The position numbers and the translations under genes were made by a program. The notes beneath the pieces are model-generated. The model did not search any database. It was given only the letters and a program-made list of their open reading frames with translations, and had not been told where the DNA came from. A stretch of 64,000 nt of DNA from Brevibacterium casei CIP 102111 (lineage in GTDB: Bacteria > Actinomycetota > Actinomycetes > Actinomycetales > Brevibacteriaceae), in the NCBI RefSeq assembly GCF_900169275.1, contig NZ_FXZC01000001.1:776402-840401 (forward strand). Direction: 5' to 3'. Below are positions 52,360 to 61,470 of the stretch, one piece after another (position 1 is the stretch's first letter; the number at the start of each line of letters is the position of its first letter).

Positions 52360-53903
52360 GCACACCGAACCGAAGACAAGCACTCGGCGCCGGCCTGTCC
52401 CTGACAGCGCTCGCGGGGCTCAGTGCGTGCGGCGGGGGAGCCGTCGGCGCGATCAGCGCCGGTGACCCCGTCCGCGGAGGCACCCTGCGGGTGGGCGTGA
52501 CCGGGGGCAATGCCGCCGATACCGTGGACGGACACATCCCGGTCAACAGCGGCGACGTCGCGCGTGCCGTCAATCTCTACAACGCCCTCTACGGCTGGGA
52601 CGACGAGGCACAGGTGGTCCCGCTTCTCGCCGAGTCCTTCACCTCCAACGCCGATGCCACGGTCTGGACCTGCACCCTCAGGGAGGGGCTGAAGTTCTCC
52701 GACGGCAGCGACATCACCGGTGACGATGTGAAGTTCTCGTTCGAACGGATCACCGACCCCGACGATCCCAAGACAGCGGCAGCGAACTTCACGATGCTCG
52801 ACGAGGTCGTCCCCACCGGAGACCGCACAGTGGAGTTCCGACTCTCCGAGCCCAACGGGCTCTTCAACGACGCCGTCGCCGAGTACACCGCTGCCATCGT
52901 CCCGCGCGGCTACGACCCGGCGAACCCGGTATGCTCGGGACCCTTCAAACTCGAAACGTTCACCCCGGGGCTCTCGTCGGTGCTCGTCGCCAACGAATAC
53001 TGGTACGGCTACGACGACACCTACCTCGAGCGTGTCGAACTGCTCAACTTCAACGACACCGATGCGCTCATCAACGCGCTGCTCTCCAGCCAGGTCGACG
53101 CCATCGCCCAGATCCCGCTCGCACTCGTCGAGGTGATCAACGCCGATGAGCGGATGAGCATCCTCAACTCCGAGACCGGCATGTGGCTGCCGTTCACGAT
53201 GCGCGTCGACCGTCCGCCGTTCGACGACCCCAAGGTGCGGCAGGCATTCCGCCTGGCCGTCGATCGCGAGCAGATGATCGAACAGGTCCTCTCCGGGTAC
53301 GGGACGCTGGGCAACGACATGTTCGGTCCGCTGAGCGAGAACTACCCCGACTTCCCGCAGCGGACCCAGGACATCCCGAAAGCCAAGCAGCTCCTCGCCG
53401 AAGCCGGATTCCCCGACGGCCTCGACGTCGAACTCGTCACCGCCCCGATCCAGTCCGGTGCTGTCGAATCCGCCCAGGTCTTCGCGCAGCAGGCCGCCGC
53501 CGCCGGAATCAGGGTCGACATCCGCCGGGTTGATTCGACGACGTTCTTCGGCGACGAGTACCTCCAATGGGATTTCGCACAGGACTTCTGGTACACCCGT
53601 GACTTCATGCCGCAGGTCATCGCCAGCGCTCTCGAGGAGTCCCCCTTCAACGAGACGCATTGGAACGACCCCAAGTTCAACGAGGTCTTCGACCGGGCCC
53701 GTGTCATCCCCAAGGCCGCCGACCGGAGGGACCTCGAACACGAACTCCAGAAGATGCTCTACGACGACGGCGGCTACATCATCTGGGGCTTCGCCAACCA
53801 GGTCGACGCATACCAGAAGTACGTCGGCGGCCTGCGACCCAACGCGACCGGCCGGCCGCTGGGCGGGTGGCGCTTCGACCGCGTCTGGATCGGAAAGGTG
53901 TGA
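52356..53903 (+). CDS. ABC transporter solute-binding lipoprotein (peptide/nickel type, SBP family 5)
   Basis: Secreted lipoprotein of 515 residues. The signal has twin arginines (R6-R7, NRRQALG) and a lipobox LSAC with Cys25, so Tat export is likely. GGTLRVGVTG, the family 5 core LAESFTSNADATVWTCTLREGLKFSDG (typical tryptophan-containing block, about 80-110), VKFSFERITDP and a C-terminal YDDGGYIIWGF follow. It captures an oligopeptide, nickel complex or similar solute for the permeases encoded next. Its ATG overlaps the regulator stop and the permease starts 1 base after its stop. Confidence 0.9.
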   Translation: MSTPNRRQALGAGLSLTALAGLSACGGGAVGAISAGDPVRGGTLRVGVTGGNAADTVDGHIPVNSGDVARAVNLYNALYGWDDEAQVVPLLAESFTSNADATVWTCTLREGLKFSDGSDITGDDVKFSFERITDPDDPKTAAANFTMLDEVVPTGDRTVEFRLSEPNGLFNDAVAEYTAAIVPRGYDPANPVCSGPFKLETFTPGLSSVLVANEYWYGYDDTYLERVELLNFNDTDALINALLSSQVDAIAQIPLALVEVINADERMSILNSETGMWLPFTMRVDRPPFDDPKVRQAFRLAVDREQMIEQVLSGYGTLGNDMFGPLSENYPDFPQRTQDIPKAKQLLAEAGFPDGLDVELVTAPIQSGAVESAQVFAQQAAAAGIRVDIRRVDSTTFFGDEYLQWDFAQDFWYTRDFMPQVIASALEESPFNETHWNDPKFNEVFDRARVIPKAADRRDLEHELQKMLYDDGGYIIWGFANQVDAYQKYVGGLRPNATGRPLGGWRFDRVWIGKV

Positions 53904-53904
53904 C

Positions 53905-54858
53905 ATGTTCGCCCAAGTCATCATCCGCAGGCTGATCTTCTCCGCCTTCATCCTCCTCGCCGTCTCCCTCATCGTCTTCGGCGCGACCCTCCTGCTGCCC
54001 GGAGACGCCGCCCGGGCCATCCTCGGCCAGCAGGCCACCCCCGAACGCATCGCAGCGCTCAACGAACAGCTCGGACTCAACCTGCCGCCCTGGCAGCGCT
54101 ACCTCGAATGGCTCGGCGGGCTCTTCGTCGGCGACTTCGGCACCTCGACCGCTACGGGCGGTCCGGTGTCCGAACTCCTCGGGGAGCGCATCGGCAACTC
54201 CTTCATCCTCATGGCCCTGGCCGCCATCATCTCCGTGCCGCTGGGCATCGGACTCGGCGTCTACTCGGCGCTGCATCGCGGCACCCGCCGTGACCAGGCC
54301 CTGACCGGGATCAGCCTCGTGCTCGCGGCGATGCCGGAGTTCGTCATCGGCATCGGCCTCATCGCGATCTTCGCCACCTCGGTGTTCCAGATCCTTCCCG
54401 CCGTCACCCTGGCCCCGCCGGGCCAACCGGTGTGGACGATCCCGGCTCAGCTCGTCCTCCCCACGGCCACCCTCGTCCTCGTCGTCACTCCCTACATCGT
54501 GAGGATGATGCGGGCGACGATGATCGAAGTCCTCGATTCCGGCTTCGTCGAGATGGCCCGCCTCAAAGGCGTCCCCGAGCGCCGCGTCATCCTCCGCCAC
54601 GCCCTGCCGCACGCGCTCGGTCCCGTCGCCCAGGTCATCGCGATCCAACTCGCGTGGCTGGCCGGAGGCGTCGTGGTCGTCGAGTTCCTCTTCCGCTACC
54701 CCGGCATCGGCCAGGCGCTCATCGACGCCGTCACCTACCGCGACGTCCAGGTCGTCCAGGCGATCTCGATGCTCGTCGCCGCCGTCTACGTCGTGGTCAA
54801 CCTGGCTGCCGACATCGTCGGCATCCTCACCAACCCGAAACTGAGGAGCGCAGCATGA
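53905..54858 (+). CDS. ABC transporter permease (DppB/OppB type)
   Basis: Inner membrane permease of 317 residues with six hydrophobic helices. The N-terminal RRLIFSAFILLAVSLIVFGATLLLPGD is the DppB/OppB signature, and the cytoplasmic EAA loop reads EMARLKGVPERRVILRHALP (about 212-231), where the ATPase docks. It forms the channel together with the next gene product. The ATG lies one base after the binding-protein stop and its own stop overlaps the next ATG. Confidence 0.93.
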   Translation: MFAQVIIRRLIFSAFILLAVSLIVFGATLLLPGDAARAILGQQATPERIAALNEQLGLNLPPWQRYLEWLGGLFVGDFGTSTATGGPVSELLGERIGNSFILMALAAIISVPLGIGLGVYSALHRGTRRDQALTGISLVLAAMPEFVIGIGLIAIFATSVFQILPAVTLAPPGQPVWTIPAQLVLPTATLVLVVTPYIVRMMRATMIEVLDSGFVEMARLKGVPERRVILRHALPHALGPVAQVIAIQLAWLAGGVVVVEFLFRYPGIGQALIDAVTYRDVQVVQAISMLVAAVYVVVNLAADIVGILTNPKLRSAA

Positions 54859-55763
54859 GCAGCAGCCTCGACGACATGAAGTCCTCGGCCATCGAAGCCG
54901 CGGAGGTCCCCAAGGAATCACAGACGACCTACGTCCCGTTCTTCCGCCGCGTGCTCGCGCAGAAGCAGGGACGGATCGGGCTGACGCTCACCGCGATCGT
55001 CGTCCTCTTCGCCTTCTGCGGCCCCCTGCTCCTGCCGTGGGCGACCGGGTCGACGGCCACCGAGTTCGTCGGCAAGCCGTTCTCTGCCTACGGGATCTTC
55101 GGCACCGACAACCTCGGCCGCAGCGTGCTCTCCCGGTTCCTCGCCGGCGGCTTCACGCTCATCATCTACTCCGTCCTCGCCACCGCGCTGGGCATGGTCC
55201 TCGGCGCTGCCGTGGGGATGCTCGCCGCGTACGTCGGCGGGCGCTTCGATGCGATCATCATGCGCCTCAACGACGTGCTCCTCGCCATCCCGCAGCTCGT
55301 GTTCGCGCTGCTGGCGATCACGGTGCTCGGTCCGCAGGGGTGGGTGCTCATCACCGTCATCGGCATCACCCACGCCCCGCGCATCGCGCGCGTGGCGCGA
55401 TCGGCCACCCTGGGCGTCATCAACGAGGACTACATCCTCGCCGCGGAGATGTACGCGATGCCGCGAACGAAGCTCCTTGTCCGCGAGCTGCTGCCGAACA
55501 TCACCGGACCGCTGAGCGTCGAAGCCGGACTGCGACTGACCTATTCGATCGGTGCGATCGCCTCGCTGTCCTTCCTCGGACTCGGCCTCCAGCCGCCCGC
55601 TGCCGACTGGGGTCTGATGATCAACGAGAACCGCATCGCCCTGAGCATCCAGCCGTGGGGCGTGCTCCTGCCGGTCATCGCGATCGCGCTGCTGACCATC
55701 GGCACCAACCTGCTCGCGGACTCCTTCGCCCGAGCCACCGCCTCGACCACAGTGGAGGAATGA
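54855..55763 (+). CDS. ABC transporter permease (DppC/OppC type)
   Basis: Permease of 302 residues. It has the soluble N-terminus and first helix of DppC proteins, FGTDNLGRSVLSRFLAGG (about 77-94), and the EAA loop DYILAAEMYAMPRTKLLVREL (about 193-213), followed by SIGAIASLSFLGLGLQPPAADWG. It pairs with the DppB-type permease. Overlapping ATGA junctions at both ends show tight translational coupling to neighbours. Confidence 0.93.
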   Translation: MSSSLDDMKSSAIEAAEVPKESQTTYVPFFRRVLAQKQGRIGLTLTAIVVLFAFCGPLLLPWATGSTATEFVGKPFSAYGIFGTDNLGRSVLSRFLAGGFTLIIYSVLATALGMVLGAAVGMLAAYVGGRFDAIIMRLNDVLLAIPQLVFALLAITVLGPQGWVLITVIGITHAPRIARVARSATLGVINEDYILAAEMYAMPRTKLLVRELLPNITGPLSVEAGLRLTYSIGAIASLSFLGLGLQPPAADWGLMINENRIALSIQPWGVLLPVIAIALLTIGTNLLADSFARATASTTVEE

Positions 55764-57475
55764 TGACGACGACCAATGACGTAGTCGCCCCCGACGAATC
55801 ATTGCCGAACGAGAACATCGTCCTGCGGGTCTCCGACCTCAGGATCGACACGGTCGCCGGGGAGGAGATCCTCCACGGGGTGAGCTTCGCCCTCGCCCGG
55901 GGAGAGATCCTCGGCCTCGTCGGGGAGTCAGGTTCGGGGAAGACGACGGCCGGTCTCGCCTGCATGGGTCACTTCCGTTCAGGACTCAAGTACGGTTCGG
56001 GGTCGGTGAGTCTGTGGCCGCGCGGTGACGACACCGCCGTGGAGGTCCTCGACCTCGACGAGGTGGCCGTGCGCTCCCTGCGCGGGTCCCGGATCGCCTA
56101 CATCCCGCAGGACCCTGCCCTCTCGCTCAATCCGGCGATGCGCGTGGGGGACCAGATCCGCGAGGTCCTCGACATCCACGGCTTCGGCTCCTCCGCCGCC
56201 GAGCGGGAGGCCCGGATCTCCCAGGTCCTCGTCGATGTGGGACTGCCCGGCGACAAGGCCTACCAGAGCCGGTGGCCGCACCAGCTCTCCGGCGGTCAGC
56301 AGCAGCGCATCGGCATCGCCATGGCCTTCGCCATGTACCCCGATGTCCTCATCCTCGACGAGCCGACGACCGGTCTCGACGTCTCCACCCAGGCCGTCGT
56401 CCTCGACACCATCCGCCAGATGACTGTGGCCAACGACGTCGCCGGCCTCTACATCACCCACGACCTCGCTGTCATCAAGGACATCTCCGATCGGGTGGCC
56501 GTCATGCTCCGCGGCGACCTCGTCGAAGAGGGACCGGCGGCACAGGTGCTCTCCCGGCCGCAGCACGACTACACGAAGATGCTCATCGCCGCCGTGCCCG
56601 ACCTCGCCGGTGACAAGACGATCGGAGAGCCGTCTGGGACCGCGGTGTCGGAGTCCGAGGAGACTGTCGCGACTTCCGATTCCACGGCTTCGCGGCCCGA
56701 AGACGCGACGACTCTCCTCACGGAGGCACCCCTGCTCGAGGTCTCGGACGTGGCGCTTGCCTACGGGAAGGCGCAGATCCTCGACGGCATCAACCTCGTC
56801 CTCGAACCGGGGGAGTGCACGATGCTGCTCGGGGAGTCGGGGTCGGGCAAGACGACGCTGTCCCGATGTGTGGCCGGACTCAACGACGACTACTCGGGGG
56901 CCGTGCGGCTGCGCGGCGTCGAACTGGCGAAGTCGACGAGGAAGCGGACGAACGATCAGCGCATCGGCATCCAGTACGTCTTCCAGTCCCCGTTCTCCTC
57001 ACTCAACCCGCGGCGGTCGATCGGACAGTCGCTCACCGTTCCCCTCGAGATGAGCGGCGAGGGCACGGCTGCGAGCAGGAAGGCCATCGTCGAGGAGGCG
57101 CTCGACTCGGTGCGCCTGGGGCGGTCGTTCTACCACCGGCGTCCTGGTGATCTCTCCGGTGGGGAACGGCAGAGGGCGGCGATCGCCAGAGCGCTCGTCA
57201 ACGCACCGTCGGTGCTCGTCTGCGATGAGATCACCTCGGCGCTCGATGTCAGTGTCCAAGCGTCGATCATCGGGCTGCTGCGCACCCTGCGGGCCGAACG
57301 GCAGCTCGCGATGCTCTTCGTCACGCACAACATCGCGCTCTCGCGTCACATCGCCGACAACCTCGCCGTCCTCAACAAGGGCGTCATCGTCGACTACGGG
57401 TCCGCGGACGCCGTGCTCGAGAACCCGCAGCACGAGTACACGAAGTCCCTCATCGCCGACGTGCCGACGTTCTGA
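55760..57475 (+). CDS. ABC transporter ATPase, two nucleotide-binding domains fused (DppD-DppF)
   Basis: Double ATPase of 571 residues. First domain: Walker A GESGSGKTT (about 54-62), signature LSGGQQQRIGIAMAF (about 176), Walker B VLILDEPTTGLD, H-loop THDLA. Second domain (from about 325): Walker A GESGSGKTTLSR (about 358), signature LSGGERQRAAIARAL (about 464), and Walker B VLVCDEITSALDVS, with H-loop THNIA. In Opp/Dpp systems the two ATPases are usually separate proteins; the fusion with an acidic Ser/Thr-rich linker (about 285-320) replaces both. It powers the two permeases encoded upstream. A hairpin follows at 57508. Confidence 0.93.
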   Translation: MMTTTNDVVAPDESLPNENIVLRVSDLRIDTVAGEEILHGVSFALARGEILGLVGESGSGKTTAGLACMGHFRSGLKYGSGSVSLWPRGDDTAVEVLDLDEVAVRSLRGSRIAYIPQDPALSLNPAMRVGDQIREVLDIHGFGSSAAEREARISQVLVDVGLPGDKAYQSRWPHQLSGGQQQRIGIAMAFAMYPDVLILDEPTTGLDVSTQAVVLDTIRQMTVANDVAGLYITHDLAVIKDISDRVAVMLRGDLVEEGPAAQVLSRPQHDYTKMLIAAVPDLAGDKTIGEPSGTAVSESEETVATSDSTASRPEDATTLLTEAPLLEVSDVALAYGKAQILDGINLVLEPGECTMLLGESGSGKTTLSRCVAGLNDDYSGAVRLRGVELAKSTRKRTNDQRIGIQYVFQSPFSSLNPRRSIGQSLTVPLEMSGEGTAASRKAIVEEALDSVRLGRSFYHRRPGDLSGGERQRAAIARALVNAPSVLVCDEITSALDVSVQASIIGLLRTLRAERQLAMLFVTHNIALSRHIADNLAVLNKGVIVDYGSADAVLENPQHEYTKSLIADVPTF

Positions 57476-57507
57476 GGACGGGCGGCTCACCGGTGGCCGC
57501 GGGGTCA

Positions 57508-57539
57508 GGCGGTAGGGCCGAGGATCCGGCCGTGCCGCC
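57508..57539. terminator. Bidirectional terminator between convergent genes
   Basis: Stem GGCGG with CCGCC and inner GGCCG with CGGCC, interrupted by a 2x2 loop, around AGGATC. It abuts the helicase stop codon at 57540 and lies 33 bases after the ATPase gene. Confidence 0.6.
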
Positions 57540-59159
57540 TCAGCTGCTCGTCGAGTAGACCTGCTGGGAGCCGCCGGCGCGTGAGCGGTTGCGGCGACGG
57601 GTCTCCGCGGTGGTCCCACGCGCATCCGAACTCCGCTGCGTCCCGCCCTGGGACGAGGCCGCGGCGCGGGACTGACTCCCTCGCGTCTGGTCCGCGCGAG
57701 ACCGGGACCGGGACCTGTCAGAGGTGCGTCCCTGACCCTTCGTGCCGTTGTGGGCGCGTCCGGTACGGGACTCACCGGATCGGGAGCTGCGCGTCGTCGA
57801 CGCGGTGTTCTCTGAAGTCGGCGCGCCGGACTTCGGACCAGTCTGTCCGCCGGTACCGCGGCGACCGCGGCGGCGACGCGCGGAGCGCTTGTGCGATGGA
57901 GCCTGGCCGGCAGGTGCGGCCTCCGTTCCCCGCACCTTCTCCGGCTGGCCCTCCTGGGGCTCGACGAACGGGGCGACCTCGCCGACGAGCGGGCTCACCT
58001 GAGCGGAGTCGGCGGTGACCTTCTGTGGCTTGACCGAGATCTTCGCCTTGCGCAGCAACGCCAGGGTGTCCTTGCGCTCCTCGGGCGTCATGATGGTGAC
58101 GACATCACCGGCGCTGCCGGCGCGCGCGGTGCGACCCGAGCGGTGGAGGTAGGCCTTGTGCTCGGTGGGCGGGTCGACGTGGACGACGAGTTCGACGGCA
58201 TCGACGTGGACCCCGCGGGCGGCCACGTCGGTTGCGACGAGGACCTTGACGTCGCCCTCGGCGAACGCGGCGAGGTTGCGTTCCCGGGCCGACTGGGACA
58301 GGTTGCCGTGCATGTCGACGGCCGGAATACCCTGCTTCGTCAGCAGCCGGGCCAGCCTCTTGGCGCGATGCTTGGTGCGGGTGAAGAGGATCCGGCGACC
58401 GGATCCAGAGGCCAGCCGGTGGACGAGCTCGCTCTTGTCCTCGGCGGTGACTTCGAACAGATGGTGGGTCATCGCGTCGACGTGTGAGGTCGGATCGTCG
58501 ACCGAATGGAGCACCTGGTTGTGGAGGAACCGTCGTACGAGCTTGTCCACGTCGTTGTCGAGGGTCGCGGAGAAGAACATCCGCTGACCCTCGACCGGGG
58601 TCTTCGCGAGCAGTCGGGTGACGCCGGGCAGGAAGCCCATGTCGGCCATGTGGTCGGCCTCATCGAGAACGGTGACCTCAATGCAGTCGAGGGAGACGAT
58701 GCCCTGCTGGAGGAGATCTTCGAGCCGCCCGGGGCAGGCGACGACGATGTCGACTCCGGCCGCCAGCGCGGTCTCCTGCCGCTTCTGCTTGACCCCGCCG
58801 AATATCGTCGTGGTCGTCAGCCCGCACGCCTTGGCGAGCGGATCGAGTACCGCTGCGATCTGCGTGGCGAGCTCACGGGTAGGAGCGAGGATCAGACCGC
58901 GCGGGGCGCGGCCCCTGGCTGGTCGTGACGGCTGCGTCTCGGCGAGCCTGGCGACCATGGGGATGGAGAAGGCGAGGGTCTTGCCCGAGCCTGTCTTCCC
59001 GCGGCCGAGCACATCGCGTCCGGCGAGGGTGTCACCGAGCGTGTCCTGCTGGATGGGGAACGCTGCGGTCTTGCCGTCGGCCGAGAGCTGATCGACGAGA
59101 ACGGTGGGGACGCCGAGGTCGGAGAACGAACGGGCGGAAGTGGTCGTGGACGCAGTGAT
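57540..59159 (-). CDS. DEAD-box RNA helicase with no standard start codon
   Basis: ATP-dependent RNA helicase of about 539 residues. Q-motif region SFSDLGVPTVLVDQL ... FPIQQ, motif I RGKTGSGKT, PTRELA, DEAD in VLDEADHMADMGF, SAT, and domain-2 motifs ATDVAARGVHVD and HRSGRTARAG are all intact; an Arg/Ser/Gly-rich tail (about 415-539) follows, as in RNA-binding actinobacterial helicases. The frame is open up to a stop at about 59389-59391, yet contains no ATG, GTG or TTG before GTG 59012, which lies inside motif I's lead-in. The best start is ATC 59157-59159 with AAAGG 7 bases upstream, where homologs would have ATG. Confidence 0.8.
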   Translation of the reverse strand: MTASTTTSARSFSDLGVPTVLVDQLSADGKTAAFPIQQDTLGDTLAGRDVLGRGKTGSGKTLAFSIPMVARLAETQPSRPARGRAPRGLILAPTRELATQIAAVLDPLAKACGLTTTTIFGGVKQKRQETALAAGVDIVVACPGRLEDLLQQGIVSLDCIEVTVLDEADHMADMGFLPGVTRLLAKTPVEGQRMFFSATLDNDVDKLVRRFLHNQVLHSVDDPTSHVDAMTHHLFEVTAEDKSELVHRLASGSGRRILFTRTKHRAKRLARLLTKQGIPAVDMHGNLSQSARERNLAAFAEGDVKVLVATDVAARGVHVDAVELVVHVDPPTEHKAYLHRSGRTARAGSAGDVVTIMTPEERKDTLALLRKAKISVKPQKVTADSAQVSPLVGEVAPFVEPQEGQPEKVRGTEAAPAGQAPSHKRSARRRRGRRGTGGQTGPKSGAPTSENTASTTRSSRSGESRTGRAHNGTKGQGRTSDRSRSRSRADQTRGSQSRAAASSQGGTQRSSDARGTTAETRRRNRSRAGGSQQVYSTSS

Positions 59160-59166
59160 GGCGTGG

Positions 59167-59171
59167 CCTTT
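59167..59171 (-). promoter_or_regulatory. Ribosome-binding site pointing to an ATC start
   Basis: AAAGG on the minus strand, 7 bases from the ATC at 59159; the best-spaced site in the upstream frame of the helicase and the reason for placing the start there. Confidence 0.45.
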
Positions 59172-59387
59172 CGACGCGCCGGGGCATTCGGCATCCGCGT
59201 GTGCGGAGGGAGCGGAACTTCCCGGCAGGGTGTCCGAACGCGGGACCGCGTTCTGGTTCGCCGAGAGGAATGTCGTGTGCCGCAGCCGGTGAGAGCGTGT
59301 GCAGAGTCGAGAGGTCCTGTCGACGCAGGGATTCCGCAGAGCGGAGATCGCAAGGCCTCCAACGATACACCCCTGAGCCTGTCGGCG

Positions 59388-60503
59388 TCAGTCCACCCGA
59401 CCGAGGTGTGATGCAGCGAACGTCGAGGCCGCCTCGAGAGCGGCGTTCGCCTCGTCGAGCATCCTGCCGAAGTGGAGGAAGGAGTGGAGGACCTGCGGGT
59501 ACTCGATGTATTCGACCTCGGTGCCCGCCCGCCGCAGGAGAGCCGCGAGGGCGCGACTGTCGTCGCGCAGAGGGTCGAGTCCGGCGGCGGCGATGAAGGT
59601 CGGGGGAAGGCCGCGGAGATCAGCGCCGAGGTGGTTGACGTAGGGGCTCTCTGCGTCTGCGGGGGACGAGTAGTGCAGAGTGGCGATCGACGCGAGAGCC
59701 TCCGGGGTCATCCCGTCCCATGCGCCGCCGAAGAGTCGCCTGCTCTCGGAGTCGGTGAGACCGTGACCGCCGTAGAAGAGGAGGAGCGCCCTGATGGAGG
59801 TGAACGCCTTCTCGACGCCGACGCGTTCGGGTGTGTGCTGGATGCGTTCGGGTTCGTCGCGCAGGAGGAGGGCCGCTCCGAGGGCGAGCATCGCCCCGGC
59901 GGAATCGCCGGCGACGGCCAACCGGCTGCCGTCGATGCCCCACGTGCCGCCATGGGCGACGAGGCGGTCGATGACGGCGGCGCATTCGAGCAGCGCCTGC
60001 GGGAAGATCGCCTCCGGAGAGAGCGAGTAGTCGACGGCGATGACGGCGGCTCCCGAGGCGACGGCGATCACCCGTGCGATCCGGTCGTGGGTATCGAGGT
60101 CGCCGAGGGAGAAACCTCCTCCGTGGAGGAAGACGACGCCCGGGAGCGTCGAGTCGTCTGAGGGTCGGTGGATGCGCACGCGTACCTCGACGTCGCCGAC
60201 CCTGATGTTCGCGTCGAGGGTCTGCGCCATCGTCGGTCCGTCCTCATTCCAGAAGGCGCGTTCGGCGCGGTACTCGGCTCGGGCAGCGGCGAACTCCGTC
60301 GGCGCCAGGGCATCCCTGGAATCGTCGGGGACAGCCTCCCGTCCCATGCGGGCGGTGACGACGTCGTCGGCGGCCTTCCGGCATTCGGCGGCGCGAGCAT
60401 CCTGGACCCGGAGCACTTCCCGCATCTGCGTCGACAGCGCCTCGCGGATGTCCCGCGGCATGGTCGACCCCTGCGGAGAAGGGGAGGTCGCATCGTGAGT
60501 CAT
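59388..60503 (-). CDS. Alpha/beta hydrolase (HSL-family esterase/lipase)
   Basis: Esterase of 371 residues of the hormone-sensitive-lipase group. The oxyanion motif HGGGFSLGD (about 153-161), nucleophile GDSAG (about 223-227), the acid in GLDPLRDDS (about 318) and the catalytic His in VLHSFLHF (about 347) form a full catalytic set. N-terminal 110 residues form the cap. GGAGGG before ATG 60503 supports the start. No signal peptide, so it acts in the cytoplasm on short-chain esters or similar. Confidence 0.9.
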   Translation of the reverse strand: MTHDATSPSPQGSTMPRDIREALSTQMREVLRVQDARAAECRKAADDVVTARMGREAVPDDSRDALAPTEFAAARAEYRAERAFWNEDGPTMAQTLDANIRVGDVEVRVRIHRPSDDSTLPGVVFLHGGGFSLGDLDTHDRIARVIAVASGAAVIAVDYSLSPEAIFPQALLECAAVIDRLVAHGGTWGIDGSRLAVAGDSAGAMLALGAALLLRDEPERIQHTPERVGVEKAFTSIRALLLFYGGHGLTDSESRRLFGGAWDGMTPEALASIATLHYSSPADAESPYVNHLGADLRGLPPTFIAAAGLDPLRDDSRALAALLRRAGTEVEYIEYPQVLHSFLHFGRMLDEANAALEAASTFAASHLGRVD

Positions 60504-60759
60504 CGTGTCCCTCCCCGGATCTCTGAACGCGCGGACGTGCACCGTCCAGCCTACTCGCGGGGTTGCGGACCCCCCGAGTGCGCGGTCCGGGCGATCTCCC
60601 CGGCGGCCCGCGCCCGCAACCGGTCTCGGTGGGAATAAGCGGTGGCCGGCGACGTTGTCATAGTCGAAGTGAGTGATCGACAAGGGCACGCGAAGGCACA
60701 CGCGCTCGCGTCGACGAATGTGCCAAGGCCGGGGAGCCGGCGGGGGACGGAGGACGCAG

Positions 60760-61464
60760 ATGTCAGAGCAGACGCGGATCGAACAGATGCGCCGACACGA
60801 GACCGATCATGAAGTCCCGTGGTCGTTGCCGATCGTGGTCCGCAAGTCGAAGACGGGTCTGTCTCGCCACATCGACGTGCTTGAGGCCACGGCAAGGGCT
60901 GTGGTCACGTTCCTCGACGATCCGCGCTCACAGCCAGGCGGGGAGTGGAGCGACGCCGTCGCATACTGGCGCGACGGGGCGATCCGCAAGGTCGTGCGCC
61001 GCGGCGACGGGAAGAAGCTCGAGGATGCGCGTGCCCTTGGCAGCGTGACCGTGAGCTTCGGTGGGACCGAAGACTATGCGCCGGCAGAGGCGTCGGTCTT
61101 TCCGCCCGGGCCGGTCTCCCCGCTGCCGCCGCAGCTGTCGAAGCTGCAGGTCGGGGGCACGGAGTTCCCCGATGAGGGAGAGACATCCGTGCCCGCCGCC
61201 GAGGCTGTCGTGACGATCGAACTCTCCCCGCTGGTCACTCTGACGACGGGCAAGGCCGCCGCTCAGGTCGCCCACGGGGCCCAACTCGCCTTCGAGCAGA
61301 TGTCGCCGGAGCAGCGAGACCGATGGCGAGACGCCGACTTCAGTCTCCGCGTCGTCACTCCGAGTGAGGCCGATTGGCGCACGGCAAGCAGGACCGTGAG
61401 CGTCATCGACGCAGGCTTCACCGAGGTGGACGGACCGACGGAGACCGTCCGCGCCTGGTGGTGA
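60760..61464 (+). CDS. Peptidyl-tRNA hydrolase, PTH2 family
   Basis: Protein of 234 residues with a PTH2 (Pth2/Bit1) domain at the C-terminus: TTGKAAAQVAHGAQLAFEQM (about 167-186) with the catalytic-region Lys/His and the terminal SVIDAGFTEV then GPTETVRAWW. The N-terminal half (about 1-140) is a second, less recognisable half-domain with VVRKSKTGLSRHIDVLEATARAVV, typical of actinobacterial members. PTH2 enzymes release stalled peptidyl-tRNA; it may supplement bacterial Pth. GGAGGACG before the ATG supports the start. Confidence 0.8.
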   Translation: MSEQTRIEQMRRHETDHEVPWSLPIVVRKSKTGLSRHIDVLEATARAVVTFLDDPRSQPGGEWSDAVAYWRDGAIRKVVRRGDGKKLEDARALGSVTVSFGGTEDYAPAEASVFPPGPVSPLPPQLSKLQVGGTEFPDEGETSVPAAEAVVTIELSPLVTLTTGKAAAQVAHGAQLAFEQMSPEQRDRWRDADFSLRVVTPSEADWRTASRTVSVIDAGFTEVDGPTETVRAWW

Positions 61465-61470
61465 CGGAGA

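Noticed and set aside
57540..59012. Helicase annotated from GTG 59012 only
   Set aside because: That would cut the Q-motif region, which is coding and in frame upstream; the gene is extended to the ATC at 59159 instead.
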